DNA of 7,890 nt from an uncultured Eubacteriales bacterium (GTDB lineage: Bacteria; Bacillota; Clostridia; Oscillospirales; Acutalibacteraceae), in NCBI GenBank assembly GCA_900313125.1, contig OMPZ01000210.1, forward strand, positions 1 to 7,890, read 5' to 3'. Every line of letters begins with the position of its first letter. The first letter of the stretch is position 1. A program made the position numbers and the translations under genes. Under the pieces are notes generated by a model. The model worked only from the letters and a program-made list of their open reading frames with translations, was not told where the DNA came from and ran no database searches. Positions 5,955 through 7,890 of this stretch are shown in pieces.

Positions 5955-6761
5955 ATGAAAAAGATAAACAAGCTTACTGCGGCAGCATTGGCGCTTGCCG
6001 TTATGCCCGCAATGGCGATCGGCGCAGCCGCGAACGAAACGCCGATCGGCGACGTTATAATAACGGCGCCGGATCTGCAGGAGCTTTTCGGGATAAAGCT
6101 CGACACGGGTGACGTTGACGGCGATAAAAGCGTTACGTCGAACGACGCGCTGATGATACTGCGCTATTCCGTCGGGCTGCAGAGCTTCAATTCCGCGCAG
6201 AAAAAAGCGGCGGACGTTAACGGTGACGATATCATAGACAGCGCGGACGCGCTCAGCGTGCTCAGACAGTCGCTCGGCGGCACGCAGAATGATAAGGGTA
6301 CCGATACGGAAAAGGGCAGCGATACGGAAAAGGATATCGATTCGGAAAAGGGTACCGATTCGGAAAAAACACAGGAGCGCGTATACGCCGAGGAGGTGCT
6401 GCGCCTTGTGAATGAGGAGAGAGCAAAGGTCGGCGCGCCTGAACTTACTCTTGACGATAAGGTGTGCAAGGCGGCGCAGGTGCGCGCGGGGGAGCTTGTA
6501 CATTATTTCAGCCACGACAGACCGGACGGCTCGTCGTATTCGACAGCGCTTTACGAAGCGGATGTTCCTTTTTACATGACCAGCGGCGAGAACATCGCCG
6601 CAGGTCTACAGACACCGAAGACAGTCGTTGAGACATGGATGTCCTCCGACGGACATCGTGAAAATATTCTCGATCCCAATTTCAAGAAAATGGGTCTCGG
6701 CTACGTCTGCGATACAGACGCGGAGTACCGCTATTATTGGTCGCAGATGTTTGTTGGGTAA
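5955..6761 (+). CDS. Secreted dockerin-CAP protein
   Basis: A 268-residue exported protein. Residues 1-26 are a signal peptide (MKKINKL, then an Ala/Leu core, cleavage near GAAAN). Residues 52-108 are a complete type I-like dockerin with two calcium loops, GDVDGDKSVTSNDALMILR and ADVNGDDIIDSADALSVLR, the module that docks on cohesins of a scaffoldin or cell-surface anchor. Residues 115-138 are four hexapeptides of the form G-T/S-D-T/S-EK. Residues 145-268 are a CAP/SCP domain like that of Bacillus YkwD: VLRLVNEERAKVGAPELTLD, SHDRPDGSS (His187), SGENIAAG (Glu212), VVETWMSSDGHRENIL (Glu227, His234) and the closing YYWSQMF. The cavity His and Glu residues are present, so the fold appears intact; activity of bacterial CAP domains is poorly known. 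AGGAGG lies 10 nt upstream. The gene follows the ASCH gene by 28 bp without a promoter of its own. The dockerin is N-terminal to the CAP domain, the reverse of the order at 963-3272. Confidence 0.95.
   Translation: MKKINKLTAAALALAVMPAMAIGAAANETPIGDVIITAPDLQELFGIKLDTGDVDGDKSVTSNDALMILRYSVGLQSFNSAQKKAADVNGDDIIDSADALSVLRQSLGGTQNDKGTDTEKGSDTEKDIDSEKGTDSEKTQERVYAEEVLRLVNEERAKVGAPELTLDDKVCKAAQVRAGELVHYFSHDRPDGSSYSTALYEADVPFYMTSGENIAAGLQTPKTVVETWMSSDGHRENILDPNFKKMGLGYVCDTDAEYRYYWSQMFVG
6297..6368 (+). repeat. Four 18-bp repeats coding for a hexapeptide linker
   Basis: Four consecutive 18-bp units encode GTDTEK, GSDTEK, DIDSEK and GTDSEK between the dockerin and the CAP domain. Units 1 and 4 differ by only two bases. 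The array forms a charged, flexible spacer. Confidence 0.92.
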
Positions 6762-6857
6762 ATTAAAATAATATTTGTAATTGCTGTTTGTAAACACAAG
6801 ATTTCATTCTGATTATTATGGTTTAGGATTTTTCTTTTTTGACGCTCTGTCGCCGCT

Positions 6858-6889
6858 GGGCGACCTACTTTTGGTCGCCCAAAAGTAGG
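6858..6889. repeat. Interlocked inverted repeats (A-B-A'-B')
   Basis: GGGCGACC (6858-6865) pairs with GGTCGCCC (6873-6880), while CCTACTTTT (6864-6872) pairs with AAAAGTAGG (6881-6889). Both pairings are perfect and share CC, so the two hairpins exclude each other as whole stems. With no linker bases, a simple pseudoknot would be strained. No T-run follows, so it is not a standard terminator. Confidence 0.85.
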
Positions 6890-6898
6890 CAAAAACCG

Positions 6899-6966
6899 CT
6901 TAAGAGTGGGGTGCCTGCGAAGGCTCGTTAAGTGGGGGGTTCGGTCGCAGGCACCCCCCTCTTAAG
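6899..6966. repeat. 68-nt long inverted repeat with 22-bp arms
   Basis: The arms 6899-6920 (starting CTTAAGAGTGGGG, ending CTGCGA) and 6945-6966 (starting TCGCAGG, ending CTCTTAAG) match at 21 of 22 positions around a 24-nt G-rich loop. The loop contains a second partial TTAAGTGGGG copy. The hairpin is not followed by a T-tract. It may be a miniature mobile repeat or a folded RNA. Confidence 0.88.
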
Positions 6967-7066
6967 AATCTCCCCCCGACAACTCTCTCGCTCTATACTG
7001 CTTTAGTGTGTGCTGTGGTGTTGTGGGCGAAAGGTTTCTTTCTACTAAAAAAATCAGAGTCAAATA

Positions 7067-7090
7067 AATGTAGGCGTGCCGGGCGCGCCG
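7067..7090. repeat. 24-bp hairpin repeat, copy 1
   Basis: The unit opens with AATGTAGGCG and folds as GGCGTGC (7073-7079), CGG, GCGCGCC (7083-7089), with one G-U pair. It matches the copy at 7245-7268 at 20 of 24 positions. Confidence 0.82.
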
Positions 7091-7095
7091 GTGCG

Positions 7096-7127
7096 GGTCT
7101 CCGGTGGAGACCTCTGCACAGCAGAGG
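7096..7127. repeat. Two adjoining 7-bp hairpins sharing CC
   Basis: GGTCTCC-GGT-GGAGACC (7096-7112) and CCTCTGC-ACA-GCAGAGG (7111-7127) are both perfect inverted repeats with 3-nt spacers and share the CC at 7111-7112. Confidence 0.82.
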
Positions 7128-7139
7128 CGCCCGAAGGAA

Positions 7140-7183
7140 GTGCCCTTGGGGTACACCGACCGACGCGACAGCGGGCACCCAAG
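7140..7183. repeat. Second interlocked inverted-repeat pair
   Basis: GTGCCC (7140-7145) pairs with GGGCAC (7173-7178), and CTTGGG (7145-7150) pairs with CCCAAG (7178-7183). This is the same A-B-A'-B' order as at 6858-6889, here with a 22-nt middle segment. GCGCCC (7127-7132) and GGGCGC (7185-7190) enclose it as an outer stem. Confidence 0.7.
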
Positions 7184-7244
7184 CGGGCGCAGGCAATTCC
7201 GCCGAACTTTATCGGTAAATGAAAATCAGCTCCGCGCCATAAAC

Positions 7245-7268
7245 AATGTAGGCGCGTTGGACGCGCCG
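7245..7268. repeat. 24-bp hairpin repeat, copy 2
   Basis: The unit folds as GGCGCGT (7251-7257), TGG, ACGCGCC (7261-7267). Compared with copy 1, a C-G pair has become a T-A pair, so the stem is kept while the bases change. Confidence 0.82.
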
Positions 7269-7326
7269 AGCCGCGCGGGACTGGAGTTGTGCCTTAAACA
7301 AAGTAAAACCGCGCAATTGAAATAAC

Positions 7327-7355
7327 TTGCAAAATGGGGAGAAGTATGGTAGAAT
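7327..7355 (+). promoter_or_regulatory. Sigma-A promoter of glyA
   Basis: TTGCAA (7327-7332) and TAGAAT (7350-7355) are separated by 17 bp, and TG at 7347-7348 makes an extended -10. Expected start is near 7362, leaving a leader of only about 31 nt. The upstream repeat cluster would therefore not be part of this transcript. Confidence 0.78.
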
Positions 7356-7392
7356 TAGTGTAATTAAAAACTCGCAGAGAGGAAGATCAACA

Positions 7393-7890
7393 ATGTACAA
7401 TGAATATCTTGATACGATAAGCTTTGTCGCTAAGTTCGACCCGGACGTTGCGGACGGTATGGAGCAGGAGCTTAAAAGACAGAGGAGAAACCTTGAGCTG
7501 ATAGCGTCGGAGAACCTCGTTTCTCCTGCCGTTATGGCGGCTATGGGCTCGGTGCTCACAAACAAGTACGCCGAGGGCTACCCGGGCAAGCGTTATTACG
7601 GCGGCTGCCAGTGTGTAGACATAGTTGAGGAGATCGCAAGAAAGAGAGCCTGCGAGCTTTTCGGCGCAGACCATGCGAACGTTCAGCCGCATTCGGGCGC
7701 ACAGGCTAATATGGCCGTTTATTTCGCGCTGCTCAATACGGGCGATACGGTCATGGGCATGAACCTCGCGGAGGGCGGCCATCTTTCTCACGGCTCGCCC
7801 GTAAATATGTCGGGTAAGTACTACAACTTCGTAAGCTACGGCGTTGACCCGGTCACTCACCGCATAGATTACGATAAGGTAATGGAGATC
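7393..7890 (+). CDS. glyA: Serine hydroxymethyltransferase, 5' part
   Basis: The first 166 residues of a PLP-dependent cytoplasmic enzyme that interconverts serine and glycine with tetrahydrofolate, feeding one-carbon units into purine, thymidylate and methionine synthesis. Full-length proteins have about 410-420 residues; the window edge cuts this one, so the PLP-binding lysine lies beyond. Visible family signatures are ELIASENLVSPAV at 35-47, NKYAEGYPGKRYYGG at 57-71, NVQPHSGAQAN at 96-106 and the GGHLSHGS segment at 128-135, whose His130 should stack on the cofactor ring. The ATG is preceded by AGAGG with 10-nt spacing. It has its own promoter and stands alone behind the repeat-rich intergenic stretch. 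Confidence 0.98.
   Translation, partial: MYNEYLDTISFVAKFDPDVADGMEQELKRQRRNLELIASENLVSPAVMAAMGSVLTNKYAEGYPGKRYYGGCQCVDIVEEIARKRACELFGADHANVQPHSGAQANMAVYFALLNTGDTVMGMNLAEGGHLSHGSPVNMSGKYYNFVSYGVDPVTHRIDYDKVMEI

Larger units (their letters stand above)
6762..7326. other. Intergenic stretch rich in inverted repeats
   Basis: No convincing gene is present. Bases 6762-6840 are AT-rich and hold only a weak TGTTT-GT-AAACA hairpin, so the dockerin-CAP gene has no clear intrinsic terminator. From 6850 the DNA turns GC-rich and carries the inverted repeats listed separately (6858-6889, 6899-6966, 7067-7090, 7096-7127, 7140-7183, 7245-7268). The short open frames across 6962-7325 lack ribosome binding sites and overlap one another on both strands, with compositions typical of translated repeat DNA. 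The cluster is best read as dispersed intergenic repeats or a structured non-coding RNA; no known riboswitch class upstream of glyA was recognised. Confidence 0.65.

Noticed and set aside
6962..7325. Small open frames in the repeat-rich intergenic region
   Set aside because: They overlap in several frames on both strands, lack ribosome binding sites, and are rich in Arg, Gly and Pro as expected from translated hairpin DNA.
6858..7362. Riboswitch controlling glyA
   Set aside because: The glyA promoter at 7327-7355 lies downstream of the structured region and leaves only a short leader; no glycine, tetrahydrofolate or SAM riboswitch core was recognised.

Overview
The window looks like a chromosomal segment of a fibre-associated gut Clostridium relative, most likely Ruminococcus or a close member of the Oscillospiraceae. 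The reasons are two secreted proteins with dockerin-type calcium-binding modules, Firmicutes-type ribosome binding sites (GAGGTGG, AAGGTGG, AGGAGG), sigma-A promoters with 17-bp spacers, and moderately GC-rich coding DNA with AT-rich promoters. The genus is inferred, not proven.

Layout. Minus strand, right to left: a 769-residue exported protein (963-3272) with a divergent CAP-like N-terminal domain, beta-rich middle, a long Asp/Ser/Thr repeat linker and only half of a dockerin. A LysR-family regulator (23-943) follows 19 bp later, probably in the same transcript. The upstream end of the exported gene faces greA. Their divergent promoters share a 26-bp palindrome whose outer bases are part of both -35 boxes.

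Plus strand: greA (3449-3925) and lysS (3956-5449) form a housekeeping operon closed by a strong intrinsic terminator (5463-5499). A second unit follows with its own promoter (5517-5545): a small ASCH-domain protein (5567-5926) and a secreted dockerin-CAP protein (5955-6761). The last gene, glyA (from 7393), has its own promoter and runs off the window edge.

Between the dockerin-CAP gene and glyA lie about 630 bp without a convincing gene. After an AT-rich start this stretch is packed with inverted repeats: two interlocked A-B-A'-B' arrangements, a 68-nt near-perfect long hairpin, a pair of hairpins sharing bases, and two copies of a 24-bp hairpin unit whose stems covary. It reads as a cluster of dispersed intergenic repeats or a structured non-coding element and is, with the shared palindrome at 3338-3363, the part least explained by ordinary annotation.

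The genes do not form one pathway: transcription (greA), translation (lysS) and one-carbon metabolism (glyA) are housekeeping genes, interspersed with two cell-surface or extracellular CAP/dockerin proteins. No CRISPR, insertion sequence, tRNA or rRNA was seen.
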